Below are positions 47,778 to 59,727 of a stretch of DNA of 64,000 nt, one piece after another. Position 1 is the first letter of the stretch. Every line of letters starts with the position of its first letter. Made by a program: the position numbers and the translations under genes. Under the pieces are notes generated by a model, which made no database searches, had not been told where the DNA came from, and saw nothing but the letters and a program-made list of their open reading frames with translations. Source of the DNA: Cryptomeria japonica (lineage: Eukaryota; Streptophyta; Pinopsida; Cupressales; Cupressaceae); contig NC_081409.1 in NCBI RefSeq assembly GCF_030272615.1, positions 878,423,594 to 878,487,593 of the forward strand, given 5' to 3'.

Positions 47778-48276
47778 GAACTAGGTATTGACCAAGATGT
47801 GTAAGACTAGATGAAAAATGGAAAGAGTATGGAAGACCAAGAGTTGAATGGAATGTAAATGAATCTGAAGTGTACTTGCAATGTCCAAAGTGTAAGACCA
47901 AGTATGTATGTAGTAGAGTAGGTGTGACTTCCAAAGAGAGGATAGTTTCTCTTGATGAGGTAAGCTGACCTTGACTCTAAGTAAGACCAAATGAGACCCA
48001 AAGGTAAGAAACCTTGATGAGGGACCACTTAGCAAAGTGTTGTTGTATGTAGTGTGTTGACAAAGTATGATGAGGACAAGCAAGTGACCTTTTGACTCAA
48101 GTTTAGACAAGTATGAATGTAATGAGATGTGAAGCAATGATGGACTATGTGAGACCCAAAGATAGGTTGAATGCTAGATGGAACCTAGAGAAACAACCTA
48201 GGAAGCTCAAGTATTTCTGAAACTGATTTCTTTTGTTTGCTAGACTATGAAATTTTCTTGCAATTTTTTGAACACA

Positions 48277-48425
48277 GACGCGCCTGTATACTGCACAGAT
48301 GCAGTTATCCGATGCAGACGTGTTTCTATTCAACACAGACGCTATTATAAACACAGACACTATTCTACCCTTCACAGACGCGTTTATATGACCCAGACGC
48401 GGTTAAAACAGACACAGACGCATTT
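48277..48425. repeat. CACAGACGCG repeat cluster, gag-proximal
   Basis: About eight diverged copies of (A)CACAGACGCGTTT at irregular 15-25-bp spacing (ACACAGACGCG, GATGCAGACGTG, AACACAGACGC, TTCACAGACGCG, GACACAGACGC). Confidence 0.8.
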
Positions 48426-49639
48426 CTGTAAAATTTGTGTAATTTTTCCAATATGTGAAGTTGTGACCAAATCTGACTGTTTGACTGTTTTTCATGACAA
48501 GAGGACACGATGTTGATGAGGAATCAATGTTTACAAGTGTTTAGACTTCAAAATGACTCCAAGAAAGTGTGTTGTTTGATGTAAAATTGTTTTGCATACA
48601 CTTGAAGACACAAAAGACACAATGTTTTACTGTTTGGTCCTTGAATGTTTGAATGTTTAAAATAAGTCAAGCACAATTCTTATGGCTGGCCAAGACAATA
48701 GTTGTTGATCCCACATGGGGTTTTACCCCCGAGGCTACGCTATTCAGAGCGAATACTTAGATGCTTGACCTCACTGGCTCCACCCTCGGCACTCACTTCT
48801 CGGGTCAGCCAAGCATCAGTCCCCATGAAAACTCCCCATGGCGAACTTTGTATCTCTACTAAGAACCGTATGTGTGTGGGCCGCTACCAAAGGTCCGACC
48901 TCCTGCCCCAACAACTAGAAGGATTTGGGCCTCTAAAACAAAATGGTGCTAGTAAGGGCATCCGCTCGTGTGGCCATACATGCGGCACTTTCAGCTCTGT
49001 AAATATAGAAGGCTCCCAGCCGGTAGGGGTTACGCCCTACAAATGATCAAATAAATTTGATCAAAGGGGTTTATGGGGATACATAGTGTCGGTATGAACT
49101 AATCAGCACACGTTATTCATAGTTTTCACCATGAATACATTTGATTATAGTGGTTCGAATGAGGTGGGTTTTCCTCGCTACCACTTGGGTCGTTCTCTTC
49201 TCACTAGTAGTCCCAATGACCACACGGGAAGATAGGCCCTCTAAAGATTAAACAAAAAGAGCCTATTGCTCAAGACACAAAAGACAATGATTCAATTTTG
49301 GTGCACCAATGGAAGTGTTTGCTAGTCTATGAAAACAAGGCACACAATAAGAATCAAAAACTCTTGCCAAGGACCTGCAACAAAGAGTTGTTAGTAGTTT
49401 GGGTTGTTTGAAATAATCACCCCTTCCTGCAAACACACAAGTTAGGTAAATTTTAAAACCCAAAAGACTTTGTGAAAATAGGGGCCTTCAACCAAACGAT
49501 TTAGCTTCCAAGGCAAGCTGCACCAATTGTGTTAGCTAGATCTGAAAATGTTAGTCCAAAAATAAACCAGATCTGAAACCCTAAATGCAAAATCCGAAAA
49601 CCGAATCAATAAAATTCCCAAAATTTTGAAATAGGCAAT

Positions 49640-49905
49640 ACACAGACGCGATTACCGCCTATGCAGACGTGACTCCGCAATAGAAACACTATTCTGTGAG
49701 ACACAGATGCGATTAAAAACCACAGACGCGCTTTCTATACGCAGACGCGGGTGAAAATGACACAGACGCGTTTCAGTAACACAGACGCGCCTCCCTGGAA
49801 CCTGCAAAATGAAATATGACCAAAACACAGATGCGGATCCAGCTGTCTCAGATGCGCCAGAAAATCAAAAACGTGATCCGAAAGTGCGCAGACGCGAAAA
49901 TACCA
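49640..49905. repeat. CACAGACGCG repeat cluster, LTR-proximal
   Basis: About ten copies (CACAGACGCGATTA, CACAGATGCGATTA, ACGCAGACGCGGG, CACAGACGCGCCTCC, GCGCAGACGCGAAAA). Many CpG sites are intact, and some copies show CG to TG or CA. Confidence 0.8.
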
Positions 49906-49995
49906 AAAATGCTGCCGAAAATGTCCGATCTGCAACTTCAAAAACACAAGACCTACAACAAGGGGGTCAAATGCAAAGGGACAAGAGTGTCAAAA

Positions 49996-50827
49996 TGTGT
50001 ATGGTGAAAATGGATAACAATAATAATAATATTGAAAGGCTAAATGAATTCAAAATGTGTATGGTGAAAATGGATAACAATAATAATAATATTGAAAGGC
50101 TAAATGAATTCAACCACCAAACCCTAGCCTAACAATCAACAAAGATCCACCATAACATATGAAGATTACCTAAGACAATGCAAATCAAATGAAATCACAA
50201 AGATTATACCATTACATGTCCAATAGGGTTTTGATCTCCATTCTTCCTATCTCCATTGATCTTGCTTGATATATTTGCTCTCAGATTTTATATGCACAAG
50301 AGCTCAACAAAGAACGGAATGTGGTTGCAAGTAGGATCATAGTGTAGTCAAAAAATTCATTAGAATGCTTGATTAGGGTTTGATAATGAAGGAAGCATCT
50401 CCTTAAATAGAAGACACAATATGAAATGGAGGGATAAGATTGAGAGGTGTAAAAGGAGGTCGGCTATGATTAGAGGGTAGGTAGAAGAAATAATAAAATA
50501 ATGAAAGAGGTAGGTAGTGTAGGAATTAAGAGATGAATGACATGTGTCATGTGTAGAAAAAGATAATGAATTAATTAAATAAATAAAGATTTATTTAATT
50601 AATAGAAGAAGTGGGATCAATTAAATAAATAAGATATTTATTTAATTTAAGAAAATGATAATTTAAATAAATAAATGTATTTATTTAAATGAGAAATAAG
50701 GCTAGAAGAGGATAAATGAATTAATTAAATAAATAAAGATTTATTTAATTAATAGAAGAATTAAGCTTAGATAATTAAATAAATAAAATATTTATTTAAT
50801 TAGACATGACAATTTTAGGTGTCTACA
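49996..50827 (-). repeat. 5' LTR of G3 with a 60-bp terminal duplication
   Basis: The core LTR is 50056-50827 (772 bp). The first 60 bases of the LTR in + strand terms are present twice (49996-50055, then 50056 onward), an exact tandem copy. In element sense this extends U5 by 60 bp just before the primer site. The 3' LTR has one copy. Confidence 0.93.
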
Positions 50828-50832
50828 GTCAC

Positions 50833-52582
50833 CATAATAACTTTGAACTTTCATAGGACCACAAAGATCAGTGTGCACAAGATCTTAAATTCCCTTAGAA
50901 GTGTAGGACTTACTTGTAAAGTTGGATCTTGTCATCTTACCCATCTGGCATCCTCGACACATAGCATTCTCAGGTTTTTCAAGACTCGGTAGACCTCTTA
51001 CTCTGTGCTTCTTACTTATCTTGATCAGATTATCAAAATTAACATGACAAAACCTTTTATGCCATAACCAGGTATTATCAATCTTTGCATGCAAACACTT
51101 GTTGTGAGTAGAGTCAAGGTGAAATGTATTACCTTTTGTTTGTGTCCCGGTAGCAGCTAACTTTCCATTTTTGTGATGAACTTTGACAATTCCTTTCTGA
51201 AATTCTATTCGATAACCTGTGTTGTTTAGTTGTGCTACACTTAACAAATTATATTTCAAACCTTCAACCCAATAAACATCATTGCATCTTGATTTATCAA
51301 GAAGTGTTATGGATCCTTTACCTCTTACCAGACATGGTGCATCATTACCAAATCTAACATAGCCTCCATCATAATCTTCTAACATAACAAACTTGTGTTT
51401 ATCTCCTGTCATATGATGTGAGCATCCACTATCTATAATCCAAGAATCATTAGTGTTTATGTGAGATTTTAGGGGTTTTTCTTCATACCTTTCTTCATCT
51501 GATCCATCCTTGATAGCCACATAAACAACTTCCTCCGTATCAGTCTCATCTGATTTATCATCTTCAGATTCCTCATCAGCAATTAAGCAGGTCTTGCTAT
51601 CTCTTCTTCTGAAGTCTCGGTGACCTCTGTAATGATTATCTTTCTGTATATCATCTCGATAATCTCTCTTTTTAGTGAAATATTTGTCAGGACAGTTAGA
51701 AGCCATATGTCCAATCTTATTACAATTGAAACATTTCAAAGGTAGTTTTCCTTTATACTTACCTTTGCCTCTTGGTAACCTTTTGGCCAATAGTGCTTCA
51801 AATTCTTCTTGCTTTTTTATTTCTTCATATAGTTTATGTACCTCCTCCATGTTCTTCTAAAATCTTTCACTTGCTCCACTGTGATCTCCTTCAGAGTACT
51901 TATACATTCTCTTATTGTAATCATTAGATTCATTCAGATGAAAAGAACTAAATGCAGATTCAACTTTATTTATCGATGACCCACTGTTATCAAAATTACT
52001 TAACTCAAATGCATGTAGCTTACCAATAGTAGCATCCAAGGAAACTGGAATATTAGGTACAGACCTCAATTCATTGATTGCAGAGACTCAGATTGCATAG
52101 GCAGGTAGAAGGGTTCTTAACAACTTACTTGTCACATCCTTTTCTTCAATAGTTCCTCCTGCTCCTTTGATTTGATTTACAATCTCCTTAAGTCTTGTAT
52201 TGTACTGGGTTATGTTCTCACCTTCATTCATCCTCATAGATTCAAGTTGTCCTCTTAGACTATCAACTTTTTCTCTTTGAACATGTTCATCTCCTCCATA
52301 TACATATATGAGCTTAGTCCACATTTCCTTTGCATCATTGCAGCCTTCTAGATCATTAAACTCAGAATTGGTCAATGCAGATGTTATTTCAATCATTGCT
52401 TGAATGTGTTCTTGCTTTGCCTTTATCTCTACCATAGTCAATGGATAGGGGCTCAGTGCAACAAAGTCATTCTCGAGATAGTATAAAGCATATTCTCCAA
52501 CTCCTGATAGATGTAGCTTCATCCTTTTCTGCCATGTAGAGAAACTTGACTTATTCAGCTTAGGTGCATCCCTCTTATACAT
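50833..52582 (-). pseudogene. Copia C2 polyprotein, gag to integrase N-terminus
   Basis: Starts MYKRDAPKLNKSSFSTWQ at 52582, and all segments share one frame. Gag is at 52582-51857, with a stop near 52086. Then come a zinc knuckle CFNCNKIGHMASNC near 51725, protease WIIDSGCSHHMTGD near 51430 and the integrase zinc domain (HKRFCHVNFDNLI, CRGCQMGK) near 51050. A stop at 50887-50885 follows, then QKFIVHTDLCGPMKVQS-type integrase core start, cut by G3 at 50828. It joins 35696-38122 once G3 is removed. Confidence 0.92.
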
Positions 52583-52632
52583 CTTTGGATCTTTAACTCA
52601 AATGCCTTTAAACTTTCCTTTTGGAGTCCAAT

Positions 52633-52644
52633 GCTCTGATACCA
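52633..52644 (-). promoter_or_regulatory. Primer binding site of C2 (initiator tRNA-Met)
   Basis: GCTCTGATACCA on the + strand, identical to the C1 site, two bases from the 5' LTR. Confidence 0.9.
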
Positions 52645-52646
52645 AT

Positions 52647-54137
52647 TGATAGTTATGATACTTAATATAAGTACAGATCTAATAGCCAACAAGATGAGAG
52701 GGGGGGGTGAATCATACAAACTTATTCATCCATAAAAAGATTAGATTCAACCTCGGTAACATATATCAGTCATATAATCAAAAACTGTCAAACATGCAAA
52801 CTCAAAAGCATATGAACAATATAAACCTCATAACACCAGCTTTAACGTGGAAACCCAAAATAGGGAAAAACCACTGTGGGATTTTGGACCCACTAAGAAA
52901 TATACTCTTCTAGAGTATGCTCAGTTAAAAGCCAATCCTGTTAAAGATTACAAAACACATTGCTAGATGTGACCTAGTTAAGGGATTTCCCTTAGATCTG
53001 TTAGAATCTTCACTTTGTTAGAAGTGACCTTGTCAAAGGATTTCAAACACTCAATCAGAATGTCACCTTGTTAGAGGATTTACATATAAGAATATTAAGT
53101 CCACTCGGTTAAGAGATTTCCTATCACTTTCACAGAATAACAGTAATACAATCTATCTGCAACTTCACATCTAAAATGCTAAAGTAGATTCTTATTTGTT
53201 CAATACAATCTAGACATAGAACTAATCTTGTCTATCTGCTGGGCATCAATACTTTTTTATTCTAACAGGTCTTCAAGCTTATGTGCTCAGTAATCACTAT
53301 GTAGCATCCCTGTGCATACACTTGCCCGCATACATTGTTTATCAACAGTTCTTTATTTATAAACAATCTTCTAACCGCTTAATCTCCTTGATCACATTTC
53401 CCATGATCAATCATAGCCATCAGATCTTCAATTGTCCAGGTTCATTGTATCTTATGATCTGAAAACATTTTACCCTGCCTCAAAACTTGCACATTCATCT
53501 TGGAACTTGTGTTAGGGTAATGCGGTTCAATCTGAGCTATAGATCTTCTTGTTGACTTTCCATTGCTTTAGATTTGTTAACAAACTTTTTCTATGGCTTG
53601 CCAATCATTCATCCACTCCAGCTCATCAGCATCTTTCATTAAATATCACATGTAAACATTTAATGCATTCTATTATAGCTCGATTACAACTCGATGAATA
53701 CTAAACTTTACTCGGTAGACATTCTGTCTTTATTAACCAACTGCGATAACCTTAGGGTTTACCGACTAGGTTCCTTAGGGTTTACCGACTAGGTTCTTTG
53801 CTTGATAACATAGTATAGTATTAACCTTTACATTTTACAACATATGTATGATGTCAGAACAATCTAAAACATCAAGATCTCATCATTGTCTGACTCGGTA
53901 GAGTTTCCCATTGAATAACTTATCCCTTTATTCATCATATTCTTTCATGTGTCTTTACCGACTTCTTTATAATCTTCATATCATATTTCTTAAGATATGG
54001 CAACATCATACTAAATTAGAAAATCAATTTCTTGATATCAATGACAAAAGAATAATATCAAGACAGTAAAACATCTTTAATCAGTTATGTCCATAATCAA
54101 CAACAACCTTCTCAATATCCTTGTAATATTGCCAACA
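52647..54137 (-). repeat. 5' LTR of C2
   Basis: 1,491 bp, closely matching 33823-35293. It has an extra tandem copy of TTAGGGTTTACCGACTAGG near 53750-53795 relative to the 3' LTR, which accounts for most of the length difference. Confidence 0.95.
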
Positions 54138-54518
54138 CCTCTCTTTCTCTCTCTTATGTGTATCCTACCTTAAATCAATCACTCCCGATAAGGCCTGTGT
54201 GATCTCTTTAACATGGGGCAACACACTCTGCTCATATTTTCCTTCTTGATACTTGGAGTTACTTACTGAACTTGGCTTTTCTTTGTATTTTTTTGGTATC
54301 CTTTCTTGTCATGACTCATAGTGAGGATAACTTTACTATTTACAATCATGGTTCTTTCTCTCTTGATCTTCCCTTTTACTTTGTCAATCTAAGTTGTAAG
54401 ATCCTTAATTAGTCCACTAGGGGCTTGGTGTACCTTGCCTCCTTGACATGGTGAAATTATTTCAATCCTATTTCCTTATACTTTACGAGTAGTATTGGCA
54501 TGCACTTATACTCCCGCT
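54138..54518 (+). other. 3' region of G2, right part
   Basis: Continues 33822 after removal of C2. It is homologous to 5050-5416 of G1 (GACTCATAGTGAGG, TTGTAAGATCCTTA, ACTCCCGC). Confidence 0.8.
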
Positions 54519-54533
54519 AAAGTGGGGGCTAAA
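54519..54533 (+). promoter_or_regulatory. Polypurine tract of G2
   Basis: AAAGTGGGGGCTAAA before TGTAGCATC, identical to G1. Confidence 0.9.
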
Positions 54534-55440
54534 TGTAGCATCATAAAATTTTCAACCCTTGCAATTTTCAACAACATTTGGTTCGTTGCATTAGCGGACA
54601 AATCCCTAAGCCTGATCGAAGACCTGAGACATGCTCAAAACATCAAAAACATGAATTTTCCACCATTCTGCACTACCTATTGTCACTGCACCCCTAAGAC
54701 AGGGGTGTGGCACCCTTTTCCTAGCCCTATTTTGGGCCCCCTTTGGTCCCCCTTTCATTGGGCTTGTCAATTGAGAAGCAGAAAAACTTTCCCTATGTCG
54801 GCCTAAGACGGGAATTTACCTAAATACCCCTAATTAGCAAGTACATAAGGAGCACTTCCTCTCATATTTTCATAAGCGATAGTAGGGTGAACAAGTGAGA
54901 GGTTTGCATTATCATTATCAAGAATTCAAGCATTCAAGCATTGAGCATTTCAAGTCTCCTTTCAAGGCTAGGTGTTGTATTCAAGTCGAGGATTCAACCA
55001 TTGAAGAGGATATTCCTATCAACATTCAAGACATTGTATTTCACATATCCTATCAAGCAAATTCATCAACATTTCAATTATGCCTCCTTCTTGAGGTAGA
55101 TTTTACTTTAGACATTTCTTTTTGTTTACTTACAGTATTTTTCAATCACTTGGTTAATTTTAAAATGAGGTTTGACCTGAAGGAAAATCCCCAATCCCAA
55201 CAACATTTTCCTCTCTTTCTATGTGTAGGTTGCAGGTGCATAATTGTAATTGTAGGTTTGGGCTTCATTTTCAGAGATGGAAAAACCCTTTTTAGCACAC
55301 AATTTTTTCGGAAGACCAGGTGCAAATTCAACCTTGTCCCTACAACTTTTTCTTATATTTGCAAGGAAGCTTTGTCTCGACATTTTACTACTAATTCCAG
55401 GTGTATAGCTTCATCCTGTATCTCTATTTCAAGATATAAT
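54534..55440 (+). repeat. 3' LTR of G2, left part
   Basis: Matches the G2 5' LTR to about 54905, then the G1 LTR (AAGCATTCAAGCATTGAGCA, TTCAACCATTGAAGAGGA). It is cut by C3 after ATAAT (55436-55440). The frame 54895-55446 lies in this LTR and has no protein family. Confidence 0.85.
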
Positions 55441-56236
55441 TGTTAGGGATCCCACAGATACTGAGAGGGGGGGGTGAATCAGTATCTGACTAGTAATAAG
55501 AATTTCTTAACTTAAAACATGCAGAACATAATATAACAGTGTACCAGTATACAAGAAATAATGCAATAAACAGAATCAAGAACATCCCGATGAAAAGCAC
55601 ACCATAACACAAGATTTTAATGAGGAAACCTGGTGTGGCAAAAACCTCGGTGGGATTTGTGAGCCACAATATTCACTCACTGGCCAATAAGAGAATATTA
55701 TTTACAATAGGGGCTTGCACATGCACGAAGGCCAACTACCTAGAGCTTACTGCTCAATGGGAAGTCTCACTGACTTACAATAAGGATTATACAAATCCAA
55801 TATCTTGTACTGCTTTACAATAGCATCTTCAATGCCAGATTCAGTACTGGTTCCTGCTCTATTCTTTACATATACCCCTTAACCTATATTTCGCACAATA
55901 GGTCTACCTAATATTTTTCCTATATTGCTTCTACACATCATCACAAATGTCTACAATGATCTCTTTTATATATAAGAGTCATTTTACAATTTGCCAAGTC
56001 GGCTTACACATTTTAACAATAATAAACAAAATATAATATAACAAAATCATGTCGGCCTCTATGCCGGTATACTTCCTTTCTTTTGTGCCAGTGTCGGTGT
56101 CCTGAGTGCCGGTGTAGAGTGTGATCTGCTAATGCCGGTATAATGCCTTTGCGGTGCCATAAGATTGCAAGGTTTCCATCAATGATAAAACCTTCAATCA
56201 CATACAATGTCTCATTGGAGTGTGCATATGACAACA
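55441..56236 (-). repeat. 3' LTR of C3
   Basis: Starts TGTTAGGGATCCC, with GAGAGGGGGGGGTGAATCAG just inside and GAGGAAACCTGGTGTGGCAA near 55622. Ends GACAACA. A - strand TATA-like TATATAAAAGAG lies near 55960-55975. Confidence 0.95.
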
Positions 56237-56583
56237 ATCTCCCCCTTTGGCATTGATGGCAACACTCATGAGAAATTTCAAAAAAAATGATCCAAAAATG
56301 TGAAGTCCAAAAAAGTTACCAAAAACCAAAAATGTGTGTGCTCCCCCTGAGCATCTGATTCCTATCCTGTGATTTGAATTTTCTCATTCCACTACTCTCC
56401 CTTTGGCATCAATGACAAAGGTTGTCAAGATGTCAGTTAGAGTGTGTAGTTTCAACCTTGTAGCTGGGTAGTTATAATTTGAAAAAGATCTCCCAAAATC
56501 AAGTTTATACTATCCATAAACTTTTTGCTATCCTTTATTGTCATCTCTATTCTCTTCATTGTACCGGTGAGATGTTGTAAATG
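56237..56583 (-). other. C3 3' non-coding region with polypurine tracts
   Basis: ATCTCCCCCTTTGGCATTG followed by ATGGCAACA abuts the LTR. Further C-rich tracts are GTGCTCCCCCTGAGC near 56338 and CTCTCCCTTTGGCATCAATG near 56395. No ORF. Confidence 0.8.
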
Positions 56584-59500
56584 CTATGCCAGTGTTTTGC
56601 TTCTTTGTATTAGTGCCTCAGAAATTTCCTTCCACAGAGATGCTAGATAGTCCAATCTTGGACTTAGTTTAGATCTCAAATGTTTTGCCTTATTTATTAT
56701 CCTTTCTTTCTCTCTTTCCAATTTAAGTAGTTCTTCCTCAAAAAAATTTATCTTCTCCTCAAAAACTGATAGTGTATCAGGTGAGTTGACAAAACTATCT
56801 GCAAGTTTATTGATCTCATCCTGTACCTTGCTCATTTTCTTGTCTATATCTATAGTCAAAAAGTTTGTTTTATAGGTATCTTTGTACAAATTTTTGTACT
56901 CTTTCAACAAATTACATAATTCCGATAGAAGTGTGTCAAAATCTCTATTACACTTCTTTATTTGCTCATCAAAGAATTTTTGTTTTTCAACTTCTACTTT
57001 ATCCTTCACTGACTCTTCTTTTATTTTCTCAATGTTTTCTGAGATATATTTACACAGTGTATCCAGTTGTCCTAAAGAATCTTTATTGTCTATATTATAG
57101 TTGGGAGCAATTACCTTCAAAATTGGTATGGTATCATCAATTGCTTTGTAATCTTGTGAGTTGCAGTCGGTTATTTTCTTGATAGAGTCGATTAGTACCT
57201 CAGTCACATTGGTTGATTTGAAGCTTGATGATGAATCAACAATCTGAGTACCGGTGGAAGTAACCAAGCTTGTATTGACCTCTGGTAGGTCAGTTTGTGT
57301 CTGCATTTCTTTAAGCAATGGTTTTTCACTAGTTGTCGATGGTACTGTTTCCTTATGTACCTATTCCTATTCCAGAGCCTTTTGCTCTATTTGTTCCTCT
57401 GTTTGTTGCATTGCCTCAGTCTGTGTCTGAGTCTCTACCTTTTGTTCTTTATCTTCTATTGGTTTCTCCTATGAGTTATCAGTTTCCTCAACTACCGGAG
57501 GCTCATTAGCCATATCTATCTTATCTGTTGTATCTTTTTCTACCACTATGTTGATCTTCTGAGTATCAACATCCACAATATATAAAACTTCAGGATTAGA
57601 ATTATTATCCTCTATATCCATACTCTCAGCTGTCGGTTGATCTTTAGTGGTTGTTGATTTTACCTGTGGAGTATTTAAAGGAGGTGGGGGTAAGTTGTCT
57701 CTAACCTTGATACTTGGTGGTCCACCAACTTTTCCTTTCCCCTTGTCTCTATCTTTCTAATAAACTTTTATGGGTTTGGGGTTCCTGTACTCTTCTTGTT
57801 TTTCTTTCTCAACTAGGAATATATCCCATCCATTTTTTGTTTCCTCTGTTACCTCATTAACTCTTCCTACCATTAAAGCAACGTGCCAGTGTGCAGTAGA
57901 AAATACTGTCTGGTTGGCTTGAGAAATTAGGTCATCAATTTCTTGGGGAGAGTTTACCAGATATACAGCAAGTAGCTTTTCAATCTTTATTTTCTTATCT
58001 AGTTCTATCACTACTTGTCTTCTTGCTTCTAGTCTTTTGAATAGTTCATCAGGAATTTCATTAACTACTTCCATCAAAAATTTCTTGTACATATCCATAT
58101 GTAATATAACACTATTTTCAACTTGCTCTTTTTCATCAGCAATTAGAGTGTCATATATTTTCTCTATGTTCTTCAATTTACCTTCCTCTATGATTTCATT
58201 CAATAGTATATCAAGAGGGGCCAAGTCTTTGTTTGTCCTTTTCTTCTTCTTGGGTGTCAATTTCTTCTTTGGTGTGGCCTTTCTTACCAGAGATCTCACT
58301 GCTTGTTGCTTTTGCCTTGTCCTCCTGGGTGAGGGTGTGGTTGTCGGTGAGGGATCTCTTTTTCTTACAACTCTTTTGAAAGTTGCAGGAATGTCACTTC
58401 CTGAAGAAGTACCTACCGGTGATAGGTGAGTTTCAGGTTGTGTAGCTACTAACTCATCCTCTATTATACCGGTTTTCTTCAATACATCTTCTTTGATGGC
58501 TTTTTCTTGTCTGGAACCTTTCCTTACAACTGCCTCAACCTTTTTCACCCTTTTCTTTGATTGAATTTGTCTTTCAATATTTTCTGCACTACCAAATACT
58601 TCTTCCTTAGGTTCTCTAGGGGCTTCCAGAAGTGCTTTAGCATATGTTTCAACTATGTGATCATCTGTTTCATAGCCCATCTTGGTTACCCAAACTGTCC
58701 TTGGGATGACTGCTTCCATCCAGATTTCATCTTTCTTGACTGCAAAGCATATTTCATCTTTGTATTTGTGTACAATCTTCTATGATAACCTTATTCTTTT
58801 CTTCATTTTCATCTTTAATGCTTGAAAAAATTCATGAATATTGTTTTCCTTGTTCTCACCCATGTTATTGAATAGTTCAGTTAATTGTTTGCCTAACGGT
58901 ATATCATATCCAAGTTCTTTGTAACCTATACTGGGAACCTGTTTTGTTATGTGTAGCATCAGACATACTAACAAATTTCCAAACCTGAAAGTTCCTTTCT
59001 TGTCCTTCTTGATCTTTCCAAGGTTGTCAATTAATTCATCCTTTAACCACTCACATATATCGATTTTTGCATTGTCTGTGACCATGTCATAAGCACTCTT
59101 AATGCATAAGATTGAAACTGAATTAAGTCTATTTGCATGAGTAGCTTTATATCCTAATATCATGCTGATGAATCTCACATTGATATCTGTTACATCATTA
59201 ACTTTTAGGGACCTCTTGTCAAATGTTGCACTAGTTAGGTTTATAACTAGGTCATTGGAAACTTTCTTGGTTTTATCTGGTCTTTTACTGGTGGTCGATA
59301 ACCCTGTGATAGCTTTCACAGCTTCCTTGGTGATCTTGTGGACTGCATCCAACCAGAAAAACTCACCATGTACCCTGCTTAAGACTATCCTAATCACATC
59401 CTTGGGAAATTCAGGAATGCTAAGGATCTCTGTAAATCCTAGGGTCTCAATGATCTTGTGTTCATCTTTTACATTGCTAGTATTATCACATATTACAGTT

Positions 59501-59727
59501 TTAAACATGGTTTTAATTTCTTCATCTCCTAACTCTTCAATGTTGCAGTGGATGTACATTCTGGGGTCTTCAGCATAAACAACTCCCTTAGGAATTTGAG
59601 AAAAAGCACCTAAGGTATCATCTTTCTTTGCTATCTCGGGAACTAACTGAAATACGGGCCTAGGTCTTTTTATCACTTCAACAACAGTAGGGTTTTCTAT
59701 ATATTCAATTGCAAAGGAGGATTCCAT
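56584..59727 (-). pseudogene. C3 long ORF, about 1,047 codons, unknown function
   Basis: Starts MESSFAIEYIENPTVVEV at 59727. Three long open segments (59727-58780, 58719-57757, 57318-56584) lie in one frame, separated only by in-frame stops (TAG 58782-58780, TAG 57759-57757, and others near 57470 and 57360), so it is one protein. Residues 1-260 look globular and helical (HGEFFWLDAVHKITKEAVKA, RLNSVSILCIKSAYDMV, FRFGNLLVCLMLHITKQVPS). Residues 400-520 are basic with a likely nuclear signal (TPKKKLTPKKKKRTNKD). The C-terminal third is acidic and then coiled-coil-like (FFEEELLKLEREKERIINKA). The family is not recognised. The N-terminal part could be a distant relative of mobile-domain-type ORFs, but I cannot show it. 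Confidence 0.75.

Larger units (their letters stand above)
47778..49995 (-). other. Leader of G3
   Basis: About 2.2 kb of non-coding sequence between gag and the 5' LTR. It holds two clusters of CACAGACGCG-type words (48277-48425 and 49640-49905) and, between them, a GC-richer block (48700-49250) of unknown role. No primer binding site was recognised next to the LTR, where the flank reads GGGACAAGAGTGTCAAAA. Confidence 0.7.
38128..50827 (-). mobile_element. Gypsy G3: young, pol-deleted, with an opposite-strand PMD ORF
   Basis: Bounded by 772-bp LTRs (38128-38899 and 50056-50827) that differ at about seven positions. The target duplication GTTAC/GTCAC (38123-38127 and 50828-50832) lies in the C2 integrase gene. 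Contents in element sense: 5' LTR, long leader with GC-rich repeats, gag-protease fused to the integrase tail, a 1.7-kb spacer, an opposite-strand PMD gene, a stem-loop array, polypurine tract and 3' LTR. RT, RNase H and the integrase core are absent, so it would need another element's enzymes. Confidence 0.95.
33823..54137 (-). mobile_element. Copia C2, split by gypsy G3
   Basis: Full Ty1/copia element with LTRs at 33823-35293 and 52647-54137, a tRNA-Met primer site and a polypurine region. The perfect target duplication CCTCT (33818-33822 and 54138-54142) places it inside the G2 3' region. G3 interrupts its integrase gene. Its LTRs end like those of C1 (TGATAG...GCCAACA) but the interior sequences differ, so it is a separate family. 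Confidence 0.95.

Noticed and set aside
48702-49046. 114-codon frame in the G3 leader
   Set aside because: No recognisable domain, and it is antisense to gag inside a leader with no independent support.
54895-55446. 183-codon frame
   Set aside because: It lies within the G2 3' LTR, where homologous LTRs have no corresponding frame.
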